Assembly: GCA_003162055.1 (NCBI GenBank) | Contig: PMNA01000020.1 | Location: 10,251 to 44,020, forward strand | From: Actinomycetota bacterium | GTDB lineage: Bacteria; Actinomycetota; Thermoleophilia; Gaiellales; Gaiellaceae | Reading direction: 5' to 3' | DNA: 33,770 nt | In this document: in pieces, positions 27,187-33,770 of the stretch | Layout of the letters: each line of letters opens with the position of its first letter | Numbering within the stretch: the first letter of the stretch is position 1 | The notes under the pieces: model-generated | Told to the model about the DNA's origin: nothing | Databases searched by the model: none | The model's input: the letters and a program-made list of their open reading frames with translations, nothing else | Program-made: the position numbers and the translations under genes

Positions 27187-28104
27187 TTAGACACGGCCAC
27201 GCAGCTTCGGGTCGAGCGCTTCGCGCAGTCCGTCTCCGATCAGGTTGAAGCCGAGCACTGCGAGCACGATCGCCACGCCGGGAGCGATCGCCAGCAGCGG
27301 GTCGCTCTGCAGATACTGGTTCACCTGGGTGAGCATCGTTCCCCACTCCGGCGTGCTGGGATCCTGCGGCCCCAGCCCCAGGAAACCAAGCCCGGCCACG
27401 TCGATGATCGCGGTCGCCATCGCCAGTGTGCCCTGCACGATCACCGGCGAGATCGCGTTCGGCAGGATGTGTGAGAAGAGAATCCCGCGCCGCCGCACCC
27501 CGATCGCCCTTGCCGCCAGCACAAAGTCCTGATCTCTCTGCGCCAGCACGGAGCCTCGCAGGAGTCGGGCGAAGATGGGCACGTTGGTGATGCCGACCGC
27601 CACCATGATCTGCCAGAGCCCCGGTCCGAGCATGGCCACGATCCCGATCGCCAGCAGCAGTCCGGGGATCGCCAGCATGATGTCCATGCAGCGCATGATG
27701 ATCGTGTCGACGAGACCGCCCGCGTAACCCGCTATCGAGCCCAGGACGAGCCCGATCGAGAGCCCGGAGCTCGCCGCCACAAAGCCGATCAAGAGCGAGA
27801 AGCGGGTTCCGTAGATGAGGCGGGCCCATTCGTCGCGCCCGTTCAGATCGAGCCCCAACCAGTGAGCCGCCGAAGGACCGGGAGCGTGCCCGGGTGAAAC
27901 CTGCGCGAGATCTGGGTGAGCCGGGTTTGGGTTATATCGCGCGATCAGGGGCGCCAGGATCGCCACCAGGACGAAGAAAGCGACCAGGCAGAAACCGATG
28001 ATGGCGACGGGGTTCCGCCTCAACCGGCTCCAGGCCTCGCGCCAGAGCCCGCTCGGCGCCCCTTCGAGCTGGATGTCGACAGCCTCTATCTCGGCGACGC
28101 TCAT
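27187..28104 (-). CDS. oppC: Oligopeptide/dipeptide ABC transporter permease (OppC/DppC)
   Basis: 305 aa. A cytoplasmic N-terminus with WREAWSRLRRNPVAIIGF leads into TM1 and an extracellular loop with the OppC-typical WLGLDLNGRDEWARLIYGTR. Five more membrane helices follow. The EAA coupling loop is present (AARAIGVRRRGILFSHILPN). It forms the channel together with OppB. Its ATG overlaps the oppB stop (ATGA). Downstream of its stop, 12 nt precede the interspersed repeat. Confidence 0.93.
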   Translation of the reverse strand: MSVAEIEAVDIQLEGAPSGLWREAWSRLRRNPVAIIGFCLVAFFVLVAILAPLIARYNPNPAHPDLAQVSPGHAPGPSAAHWLGLDLNGRDEWARLIYGTRFSLLIGFVAASSGLSIGLVLGSIAGYAGGLVDTIIMRCMDIMLAIPGLLLAIGIVAMLGPGLWQIMVAVGITNVPIFARLLRGSVLAQRDQDFVLAARAIGVRRRGILFSHILPNAISPVIVQGTLAMATAIIDVAGLGFLGLGPQDPSTPEWGTMLTQVNQYLQSDPLLAIAPGVAIVLAVLGFNLIGDGLREALDPKLRGRV

Positions 28105-29105
28105 GACAGCCTGATCCGCGGGTTGATGATCGCGTACGAGATGTCCACGACCAGATTGACGAGCACGAAGACGATGGCGAGGAAGAGAATCCCGCCCTGT
28201 AACACCGGGTAGTCACGGTTAGCGATCGCCGTCGTCAGCCAGCTGCCGACCCCCGGCCAGTCGAAGACCGTCTCGGTGAGCACCGCCCCCGAGAGCAGGA
28301 GGCCGGTCTGCAGCCCGATGATGGTCGAGATCGGGAGTAGGGCGTTTCGCAGCACGTGGCGCCGATCGACCTCGCCGGGCGGAAGACCCTTGGCGCGGGC
28401 GGTACGCACATAGTCCTCGTGCTGGACGTCGAGCACCGAGGCGCGGGTGATGCGCATCACGATCGCGAGCGGAATCGAGCCGAGCGCAATCGAGGGCAGG
28501 ATCAGGTGCTTGATGGCATCCCAGAGGGCGCCAGGGTCGGCGTTGATGATCGCGTCGAGGATGTAGAAGTTGGTCGGGTGCGGGCGCACCGCAAGGATGT
28601 CCTCGCGTCCGATCGACGGCAGCCAGTGCAGGCGCACGGCGAAGATGTATTTGAGGATGATGCCGAGGACGAAGATCGGGATCGAGATGCCCAGCAATGA
28701 CGCGACCAGGCTCGTCTGGTCGAACCAGGAGCCATATTTCTTCGCCGCCATGAAGCCGAGCGGAATGCCCAATGCGATCGCGAAGGCCATCGCGCCCAGC
28801 GCCAGCTCGATCGTCGCCGGGAAGCGGTGCCCGAGCTCGTAGGTGACCGGGCGAAAGCTACTGATGCTGGTACCGAGATTGCCGCTGACAAGGCTCTTCA
28901 GGTAGTCCCAGTACTGCACCGGCAGCGGCTTGTCGAGCCCGTACTGATGGTTGATCTGCTTGATCAGCGCCGGGGTGGCGCGCTCACCCAGCTGCGACTG
29001 GGCCACCGATCCCGGCAGCGCCCGGATCCAGGCGAAGACGAGGATCGAGAGCCCGAGCAGGATGGGGATGAGTAGCAACAGCCGGCGGACGATGAAGCGA
29101 AGCAT
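28101..29105 (-). CDS. oppB: Oligopeptide/dipeptide ABC transporter permease (OppB/DppB)
   Basis: 334 aa, starting MLRFIVRRLLLLIPILLG, the standard OppB N-terminus. An extracellular loop with YGLDKPLPVQYWDYL precedes five further helices. The EAA loop is RTARAKGLPPGEVDRRHVLR. It is the channel partner of OppC. The start codon lies in the loop of a strong inverted repeat (29081-29121), and no clear Shine-Dalgarno sequence is visible outside it, so translation initiation may be limited relative to the binding protein. Confidence 0.94.
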   Translation of the reverse strand: MLRFIVRRLLLLIPILLGLSILVFAWIRALPGSVAQSQLGERATPALIKQINHQYGLDKPLPVQYWDYLKSLVSGNLGTSISSFRPVTYELGHRFPATIELALGAMAFAIALGIPLGFMAAKKYGSWFDQTSLVASLLGISIPIFVLGIILKYIFAVRLHWLPSIGREDILAVRPHPTNFYILDAIINADPGALWDAIKHLILPSIALGSIPLAIVMRITRASVLDVQHEDYVRTARAKGLPPGEVDRRHVLRNALLPISTIIGLQTGLLLSGAVLTETVFDWPGVGSWLTTAIANRDYPVLQGGILFLAIVFVLVNLVVDISYAIINPRIRLS

Positions 29106-29131
29106 TTTTTCGTCCGCCGGCCGGCTGCTAG
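29071..29131 (-). promoter_or_regulatory. Inverted repeat enclosing the oppB start codon
   Basis: A perfect 12-bp inverted repeat GCCGGCGGACGA (29081-29092) and TCGTCCGCCGGC (29110-29121) has a 17-nt loop that contains the oppB ATG. A further TAGCA/TGCTA match lies outside it after an internal loop. In the mRNA this forms a stem right after the binding-protein gene. Such hairpins protect the upstream message from 3' exonucleases and mask the downstream start, giving more binding protein than permease, as is usual for importers. The effect here is inferred. Confidence 0.55.
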
Positions 29132-29135
29132 TTCC

Positions 29136-30803
29136 TTATTTGGAGATTGTGAGATCTGCCCAGGGCTCGTTGATCGGCCCGATCGGACCGGGCACGTAGC
29201 CGTGGACGCTCTTGTCCAGTGCCAGCGCGGAGCTACCCCACGCATACGGCACCACTGGCAGGAACTTCATCACTGCGATGCTGGCCTTCTCGTAGTCCGC
29301 GGTACGCAGATTAGGATTCGGCTCGGCGTCTGCCTTGGTAAGCATCGAGAACAGCTGCGGATTGTTGAAGCCGAACAGCGGCGTCTTCGATCCGAAGTGC
29401 ACGTTCAGGAAGTCCTGCGGGTCGTAGTAGTCGGCGATCCAACCCAGCAGGTATATCTGGTACTGGCCGGATTGAGCCCCGCCGAGATAGTCCGGGCGCC
29501 AGGGCGCGCTGTGAGGCACGACCTGGAAGCCGGCAGCGTTCAGGTTCGCCTGCATGGCCTGGAAGATGCGTTGCGGATCAGGCATGTAGGAGCGAGTGAC
29601 ATCGGTTGGATACCAGAAGTCGACCTTCACCGGCAGCTTGAGCCCGGCCTGCTGCAGCAGCGCCTTGGACTTCGCCGGGTCGTAGGCATAGTCCGGAATC
29701 CCGCTCTTGGCGTAGCCGAACAGCGACGGCGGCAGGAACTGGTTCGCCACCTCACCGGTCTGGCCGTAGACCGCCTTGATGATCGCGGCCTTGTCGATCG
29801 CGTGCGCGACGGCCTCGCGAACGAGCGGGTTGTTCATCGGAGCCTTGGCCTGGTTCATGCCGATGTAGCCGATCGAGGAGACCGGCCGCTTCAGGAGCTG
29901 TAGCTTGCTGTCCTTCTGCACGGTCGAGTAGTCAGCCGGTGCCACGTAGTCCATGCCCTGGATCTCACCGGTCTGCAGTGCCTGGAGACGGGCGGTGTTG
30001 TCCGGGATCGGCTTGTAGATGACCGTCGTGATCGCAGGCTTCGACCCCCAGTAGTCCGGGTTGGCGACCAGCGTGAGCTTCACGTTCGGCGACCACTGCT
30101 TGAGCATGTACGGCCCGGTGCCCACCGGGTTCGCGGTCGCGAATGTACCGCTCGGGTGGAAGACGCCGGTCGAGTCGGTGGTACCGGAATCTGCCTTGTA
30201 CTTCTTCAGTGCCGTCGGGCTGGCGATGCCGAAGTTCGGTAGGCCGATGGCCGAGATGAACGACGACGAGCGACGGGTCAGGTTCAGCGTGACCTCGTTG
30301 TCACCCTTGGTCGTGCAGCTCTTGTAGAGGCTCTTGTCCGGCCCGGGATTACCCTTGGCCGGATGCGCGAAGCCCCCGAACACGGTGTTCCAGTAGTAAC
30401 TGACAGCCGGGTTCTGAAGCGCCGCCGGGAAGTTGTACCAGCGGTCGTAGTTGTAACAAACGGCCGCCGCGTTGAGCGCCGTGCCGTCAGAGAACTTCAC
30501 GCCCTTGCGCAACGTGAACGTCCACGACATCGCATTGGCGCTTGGCTTCCAGCTCGTCGCAAGCGACGGTACGACCTCCGAGCCGCCCAGCTTGAAGCTG
30601 ACCAGGCTCTGGAAGATCTGGTTCGTGATCCGAAGCGACTCGCCGTCGGATACCAGCGCCGGGTCGAGCAGCACCGGATCGGCCGAGCTCGCAAACACGA
30701 ACGTACTGCTTGACGAGCTTTTATTCCCGCTCGAGCCACAGGCCGCCAGTACAACGACGAGCCCGACCGCGACCAGGGCAAGGAGCACAATCTTTTTCCT
30801 CAC
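29136..30803 (-). CDS. oppA: Peptide-binding lipoprotein of the Opp/Dpp transporter (SBP family 5)
   Basis: 555 aa from GTG 30803, preceded by GGAGG. The frame is open to 30914 but this start gives VRKKIVLLALVA..., a signal ending in the lipobox LAAC with Cys22 as lipid anchor, followed by a Ser-rich linker. The mature part has SBP_bac_5 features: SADPVLLDPALVSDGESL, WTFTLRKGVKFSDGT, GTGPYMLKQW, VREAVAHAIDKAAII and YDPAKSKALLQQAG. It captures peptides outside the membrane for OppBCDF. It is first in the operon. Upstream (30830-30850) is TGAGT-N7-ACTCA, a possible operator. Confidence 0.93.
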   Translation of the reverse strand: MRKKIVLLALVAVGLVVVLAACGSSGNKSSSSSTFVFASSADPVLLDPALVSDGESLRITNQIFQSLVSFKLGGSEVVPSLATSWKPSANAMSWTFTLRKGVKFSDGTALNAAAVCYNYDRWYNFPAALQNPAVSYYWNTVFGGFAHPAKGNPGPDKSLYKSCTTKGDNEVTLNLTRRSSSFISAIGLPNFGIASPTALKKYKADSGTTDSTGVFHPSGTFATANPVGTGPYMLKQWSPNVKLTLVANPDYWGSKPAITTVIYKPIPDNTARLQALQTGEIQGMDYVAPADYSTVQKDSKLQLLKRPVSSIGYIGMNQAKAPMNNPLVREAVAHAIDKAAIIKAVYGQTGEVANQFLPPSLFGYAKSGIPDYAYDPAKSKALLQQAGLKLPVKVDFWYPTDVTRSYMPDPQRIFQAMQANLNAAGFQVVPHSAPWRPDYLGGAQSGQYQIYLLGWIADYYDPQDFLNVHFGSKTPLFGFNNPQLFSMLTKADAEPNPNLRTADYEKASIAVMKFLPVVPYAWGSSALALDKSVHGYVPGPIGPINEPWADLTISK

Positions 30804-31027
30804 GTTCCCTCCTTTCGGTTCGGTTGAGTATCTCAGACTCAGAGCGAGGATTGTGAGCACGATAGATAAAGATCCGTTGTCCGCGAGCAAGGCTTCTGTA
30901 GGAGAGGCGGACATAACTCGCCGTTACGCGCCCCGCCCCAGCGGACATAATTAGGACGCTTGACTCGTCATCCGCGACTCTGTCGCTATGGAAGGCGACT
31001 TGGTTGTCGAACGGAAAGGAACAAGGG

Positions 31028-31471
31028 ATGACAGGAAAGGCCGACTTCACGGAAGAGGAGTGGGAGCTCGTTTCGGAGGGGCCGCCGAGCGCCGGCTTGA
31101 TCGTGGTCACGGCGCAACGGGGAGGGGTTTTCCGCGAAACACTCGCGATACCGGCGGCATACGTCGAGGCGCGTCAGCTACACGGCGAGAGCCAGTTGCT
31201 CGACGAGCTCGTCACAGCGAGACCCGAGCGCGACCATACGCACTACCGCTCGTTCGAGGAGCTGAAGCAGAACGGCTTGCAGCATCTGCGCGACGCGGTC
31301 CTTCTGCTCGAGCAGAAGGCGGCGGCAGAGGAGGTCGCCGGCTACAAGCACTTCGTCCTCGCGGTCGCCGACAAGGTTGCGAACGCGCACCGGGAAGGGG
31401 GCACCAGCGTCAGCGATGCCGAGCAGGCCGCGATCGAGGAGATTTCCAAGGCTCTCGACGCCGAGCGCTAG
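31028..31471 (+). CDS. Conserved 147-aa protein, copy A
   Basis: 147 aa, MTGKADFTEEEWELVSEGPP..., with a helical make-up and no signal peptide. Conserved blocks shared with copy B are SAGLIVVTAQRGGVFRET, SQLLDEL, LLEQKA and VADKVANAHRE, and the C-terminal VSDAEQAAIEEI. The family looks actinobacterial; its helical repeats faintly recall TerB-like proteins but I cannot assign it. ATG 31028 lies 8 nt after AAAGGA; TTG 31004 is a weaker alternative. Divergent from the opp operon across a 224-bp gap. Confidence 0.75.
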   Translation: MTGKADFTEEEWELVSEGPPSAGLIVVTAQRGGVFRETLAIPAAYVEARQLHGESQLLDELVTARPERDHTHYRSFEELKQNGLQHLRDAVLLLEQKAAAEEVAGYKHFVLAVADKVANAHREGGTSVSDAEQAAIEEISKALDAER

Positions 31472-31662
31472 TTGGGCCCTCGCCGGCGAGAAGCCCGGCG
31501 GAGGGGCGGACGCGGCGATCTCGGCTACAACTCGATCTGCCTCCGAGCCTACTTGCCGTTACGCGACCCTTCCAGGGGAGATACTTAAGACGCTCGACTC
31601 GTCATCCGCGACTCTGTCGCTATGGAAGGCGACTCGGTCGTCGAACGGAAAGGGAGAACGGG

Positions 31663-32106
31663 ATGACAGGTAAGACCGAATTCACGTTGGAGGAGTGGGA
31701 GCTCGTCTTAGTTGGGCCGCCGAGCGCCGGCTTGATCGTGGTCACGGCGCAACGCGGAGGGGTCTTCCGCGAAACGTTCGCGATCGGCAAGGCGTACGCA
31801 GAGGCGCGCCGCGAGCACGGCGCGAGCCAGTTGCTCGACGAGATCGTCGGGGCCAGATACGAGCGCGATCACACGCGCTATCGATCGGCCAAGGAAATGA
31901 AGCGCGGCGGCCTGCAGAACCTGCGCGACGCGACCGCCTTGATCGAGCAGAAAGCGACGCCGGAAGAGCTCGCCGCCTACAAGCGCTTCGTCCTCACGGT
32001 CGCCGACAAGGTTGCGAACGCGCACCGAGAAGAGGGTGTCGACGTCAGCGCTGCCGAGCAGGCTGCGATTGACGAGATCGCTGCGGCTCTCGGCGTCAAG
32101 GAATAG
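31663..32106 (+). CDS. Conserved 147-aa protein, copy B
   Basis: Paralogue of the preceding gene, same length and start. Differences are spread along the protein (for example LVLVGPP for LVSEGPP, IGKAYAEARREHG for IPAAYVEARQLHG), while hydrophobic and acidic core positions are kept. That suggests both copies are still under selection. Function is unknown. It ends 43 nt before the pirin GTG and may be co-transcribed with it. Confidence 0.75.
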   Translation: MTGKTEFTLEEWELVLVGPPSAGLIVVTAQRGGVFRETFAIGKAYAEARREHGASQLLDEIVGARYERDHTRYRSAKEMKRGGLQNLRDATALIEQKATPEELAAYKRFVLTVADKVANAHREEGVDVSAAEQAAIDEIAAALGVKE

Positions 32107-32149
32107 GCAAGGCGAAGCCACGGACGCTCAAACCAGACGTGTCGCACGG

Positions 32150-33019
32150 GTGATCGAGCCGCAGCCTGTCGTGGAAGGAGCCGGCGTGCACCTCAGGCGC
32201 TCGATCGGCGGCCGCGACCTCGACTACCTCGATCCCTTCCTCCTGCTCGACCACTTCGAATCGGACGACCCGAACGACTATCTCGCCGGCTTTCCGCTCC
32301 ATCCGCACCGCGGTATCGAGACGGTCACCTACATGCTCGCCGGCGAGGTCGACCACAAGGACACAATCGGCAACGCCGGCACGATCGGCCCCGGCGATGT
32401 GCAGTGGATGACCGCCGGCGGCGGCCTGATGCACGAGGAGATGCCACGCCCGCGCGAGGGCAAGATGGGCGGCTTCCAGCTCTGGGTCAACATGCCGGCC
32501 AAGCTGAAGCTGTCGCGGCCGCGCTATCAGGAGCTGGCCGACGCCTCGATCCCGCTCGTGGAGCGGCCGGATGGGGCGCGCGTTCGTGTCGTGGCAGGCC
32601 GCCGCGACGAGGTGCGAGGGCCGGTCACGGAGATCTACGCCGATCCCGAGTATCTAGATGTCGAGCTGCCCGCCGGCGCCGACTTCGTCCAGCCCGTCCC
32701 CCGCGGTCATGCCGCCTTCGCCTACGTCTTCCGCGGTGAGGGCGAGTTCGGCGACGCCTGCGACCTGGGCTATCGCGGCGATCTGGACGGCTCGCTGATT
32801 AAGGCGCTCGGCCTCGTCGTCTTCGGCGACGGCGACCAGGTGCGTGTGCACGCCTACAAGAGCCCGGTGCGCTTTCTGCTCGTCTCGGGCGCGCCGCTCG
32901 GCGAGCCGATCGCCCGCTACGGGCCATTCGTGATGAACACGCGCGAGGAGATCGAGCAGGCGCTCGACGACCTGCACGCCGGCACCTTCATCTGGGAAGA
33001 GGGGCACCCGAAGGAGTGA
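32150..33019 (+). CDS. Pirin family protein
   Basis: About 289 aa, bicupin. The N-terminal cupin holds the metal site: HPHRGIETVTYML (H51, H53) and GGGLMHEEMP (H95, E97). WVNMPAKLKLSRPRYQEL and the C-terminal pirin domain (VFRGEGEFG, VSGAPLGEPIARYGPFVMNT) follow. Bacterial pirins act as quercetinases or as redox-linked regulators; the sequence does not decide. The start is uncertain. GTG 32150 is the first standard codon, yet the upstream in-frame TDAQTRRVAR looks like a normal pirin N-terminus, so initiation at a nearby non-standard codon such as ACG 32120 is possible. Confidence 0.88.
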   Translation: MIEPQPVVEGAGVHLRRSIGGRDLDYLDPFLLLDHFESDDPNDYLAGFPLHPHRGIETVTYMLAGEVDHKDTIGNAGTIGPGDVQWMTAGGGLMHEEMPRPREGKMGGFQLWVNMPAKLKLSRPRYQELADASIPLVERPDGARVRVVAGRRDEVRGPVTEIYADPEYLDVELPAGADFVQPVPRGHAAFAYVFRGEGEFGDACDLGYRGDLDGSLIKALGLVVFGDGDQVRVHAYKSPVRFLLVSGAPLGEPIARYGPFVMNTREEIEQALDDLHAGTFIWEEGHPKE

Positions 33020-33396
33020 GCAGCGTCGCCTGGGGCGTCGAGCGCGAAAGGCTGCAAGCGCGCACTCCACGTTCGCGTGCTGGCGACGGAAAGAGAGCGC
33101 GTCTTGTATACGCCGCGCTCCTACGACAACCCGTTCTACGGAACGTAAATCTTCGGGTAACACCGCAAGCGTTGTGATCAGAGCGAGCGGAAAACGGCTC
33201 GCTACCAAGACAGCGTCCAGTCTCGGAGCGTTCAAGAAATCCTGGCTGCTTCACCAGGCCCGATCTGTAGCGACTTGGCAATCCCTCGAACTGGTATCTG
33301 GCCGGTCGAAACCCGCGCTTGCATGATCCCCGGAAAGGACTAGGGTCCAATTTCCCCCCGGCTGCAGTGCGCGCGACTTTGGAAGAGGAGAGAGGC
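33020..33396. other. Gene-free stretch before the collagen-like gene
   Basis: 377 bp without a supported gene. A 7-bp stem AGCGAGC/GCTCGCT with an 8-nt loop lies at 33182-33203 and may end transcription from the pirin side, although no T-run follows. The last ~30 bp hold the ribosome-binding site of the next gene (GGAAGAGGAG). No promoter box is clear. Confidence 0.4.
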
Positions 33397-33770
33397 ATGA
33401 AAACTAACTTTCGACCCCTGATACTCATAGGTGTGCTCGTAGCCGTAACGTTCTCGCTTACGGCCGGCGCAGCGAACACCACAGTGAACGCTAAGCAGAA
33501 GGTCGTCCGTGCTTGTGTGACCAAGAAGAACGGCAACATCCACATCATCGGCGCCAAGGCCCGCTGTAAGCGCGGCCAGAAGCTGCTCACCTGGAACCAG
33601 GTGGGCGTGAAGGGCCCGTCCGGTCAAAGCGTGGTAGGTAATCCGGGCCCGCAGGGTCCGGCAGGTCCTACCGGGGCAACCGGCGCTGCCGGAGCGACTG
33701 GTGCTGCCGGAGCTACTGGTGCTGCCGGGGCAACCGGCGCAACGGGTGCCAAGGGCGACACCGGCACCAC
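33397..33770 (+). CDS. Secreted collagen-like protein, C-terminus beyond window
   Basis: 124 codons are visible. The signal peptide (MKTNFRPLILIGVLVAVTF to about residue 26) has GAGGAG 8 nt before ATG. A short domain follows with two Cys (VVRACVTKKNGNIHIIGAKA to RCKRGQKLLTWNQ), the usual module ahead of such tails in this group. Gly-X-Y triplets then run to the edge (GPQGPAGPTGATGAAG...). At DNA level GGTGCTGCCGGAGCTACT-like 18-bp units repeat, so length is probably variable. The protein likely forms an extracellular triple helix. Confidence 0.88.
   Translation, partial: MKTNFRPLILIGVLVAVTFSLTAGAANTTVNAKQKVVRACVTKKNGNIHIIGAKARCKRGQKLLTWNQVGVKGPSGQSVVGNPGPQGPAGPTGATGAAGATGAAGATGAAGATGATGAKGDTGT

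Larger units (their letters stand above)
30920..32106 (+). repeat. Tandem duplication with 635-bp offset (two gene copies plus upstream regions)
   Basis: Bases 30920-31471 align with 31555-32106 without any net gap. Each unit comprises ~108 bp upstream and a 444-bp gene. Upstream, CGACTCTGTCGCTATGG and surrounding bases are nearly unchanged, so the promoter was copied with the gene. A candidate -35 TTGACT at 30960 in the first copy is TCGACT in the second. The genes differ at many codons, so the event is old. The 83-bp spacer 31472-31554 is not clearly repeated. Confidence 0.8.

Noticed and set aside
30988-31662. Plus-strand frame reading through copy A into copy B of the 147-aa gene
   Set aside because: It is Arg/Gly-rich shadow sequence out of frame with copy A, and only joins the real frame at copy B.
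31621-31665. Leader peptide (ATGGAAGGCGACT...) upstream of both 147-aa genes
   Set aside because: In copy B it stops after 14 codons while in copy A it stays open, so the frame is not conserved.

Overview
This is a high-GC stretch of a bacterial chromosome. Gene content and codon choice suggest an actinobacterium, probably of the class Thermoleophilia (Solirubrobacterales/Gaiellales-like): a DUF1385-methylmalonyl-CoA epimerase operon, a glycosyltransferase-GH130 pair, secreted RCC1-repeat and collagen-like proteins, and frequent GTG/TTG starts. No rRNA or species marker is present, so the placement is an inference.

Layout. 1-5.4 kb: a HAD hydrolase cut by the window edge, a tiny membrane protein, a minus-strand operon (class IV aminotransferase, DUF1385 protein, methylmalonyl-CoA epimerase, 77-aa protein), a secreted DUF3761-HNH nuclease, and rarA. 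5.4-10 kb: a coupled glycosyltransferase/GH130 pair, a 39-aa lysine-rich protein and arginase. 10.1-18.2 kb: an HNH/recombinase-like small protein, tRNA-Phe, and a probable defence island. The island holds a three-gene overlapping restriction-modification operon (two methylase subunits and a GIY-YIG-helicase), a PD-(D/E)XK protein and a NERD protein. 18.2-22.4 kb: an aquaporin, a solitary XRE regulator, two decayed ORF6N genes flanking a secreted CHAP protein, and a zinc-finger nuclease-like protein. 22.5-24.8 kb: a secreted protein with 14 RCC1 repeats. 24.9-30.8 kb: a complete peptide ABC transporter operon on the minus strand. 30.9-33.8 kb: a tandemly duplicated 147-aa gene, a pirin, and the start of a collagen-like surface protein.

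The most interesting signals are non-coding. A ~143-bp interspersed repeat occurs twice (638-781 and, inverted, 27033-27174). Its two copies share a two-tier hairpin kept by compensatory base changes, and the second copy fills the oppC-oppD gap and supplies the oppD ribosome-binding site. A 163-bp fold-back element (20920-21082) splits an ORF6N gene and is symmetric about its exact centre. A strong inverted repeat encloses the oppB start codon just after the binding-protein gene. The 147-aa gene is duplicated together with its upstream region at a constant 635-bp offset.

How the genes work together: the five opp genes form one import system with its lipoprotein, two permeases and two ATPases. 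The restriction-modification genes overlap and look co-translated, with both nuclease-like genes beside them. The epimerase operon links propionyl/methylmalonyl-CoA metabolism to proteins of unknown role. The glycosyltransferase and GH130 genes share an ATGA junction and probably act on the same mannose-type glycan.
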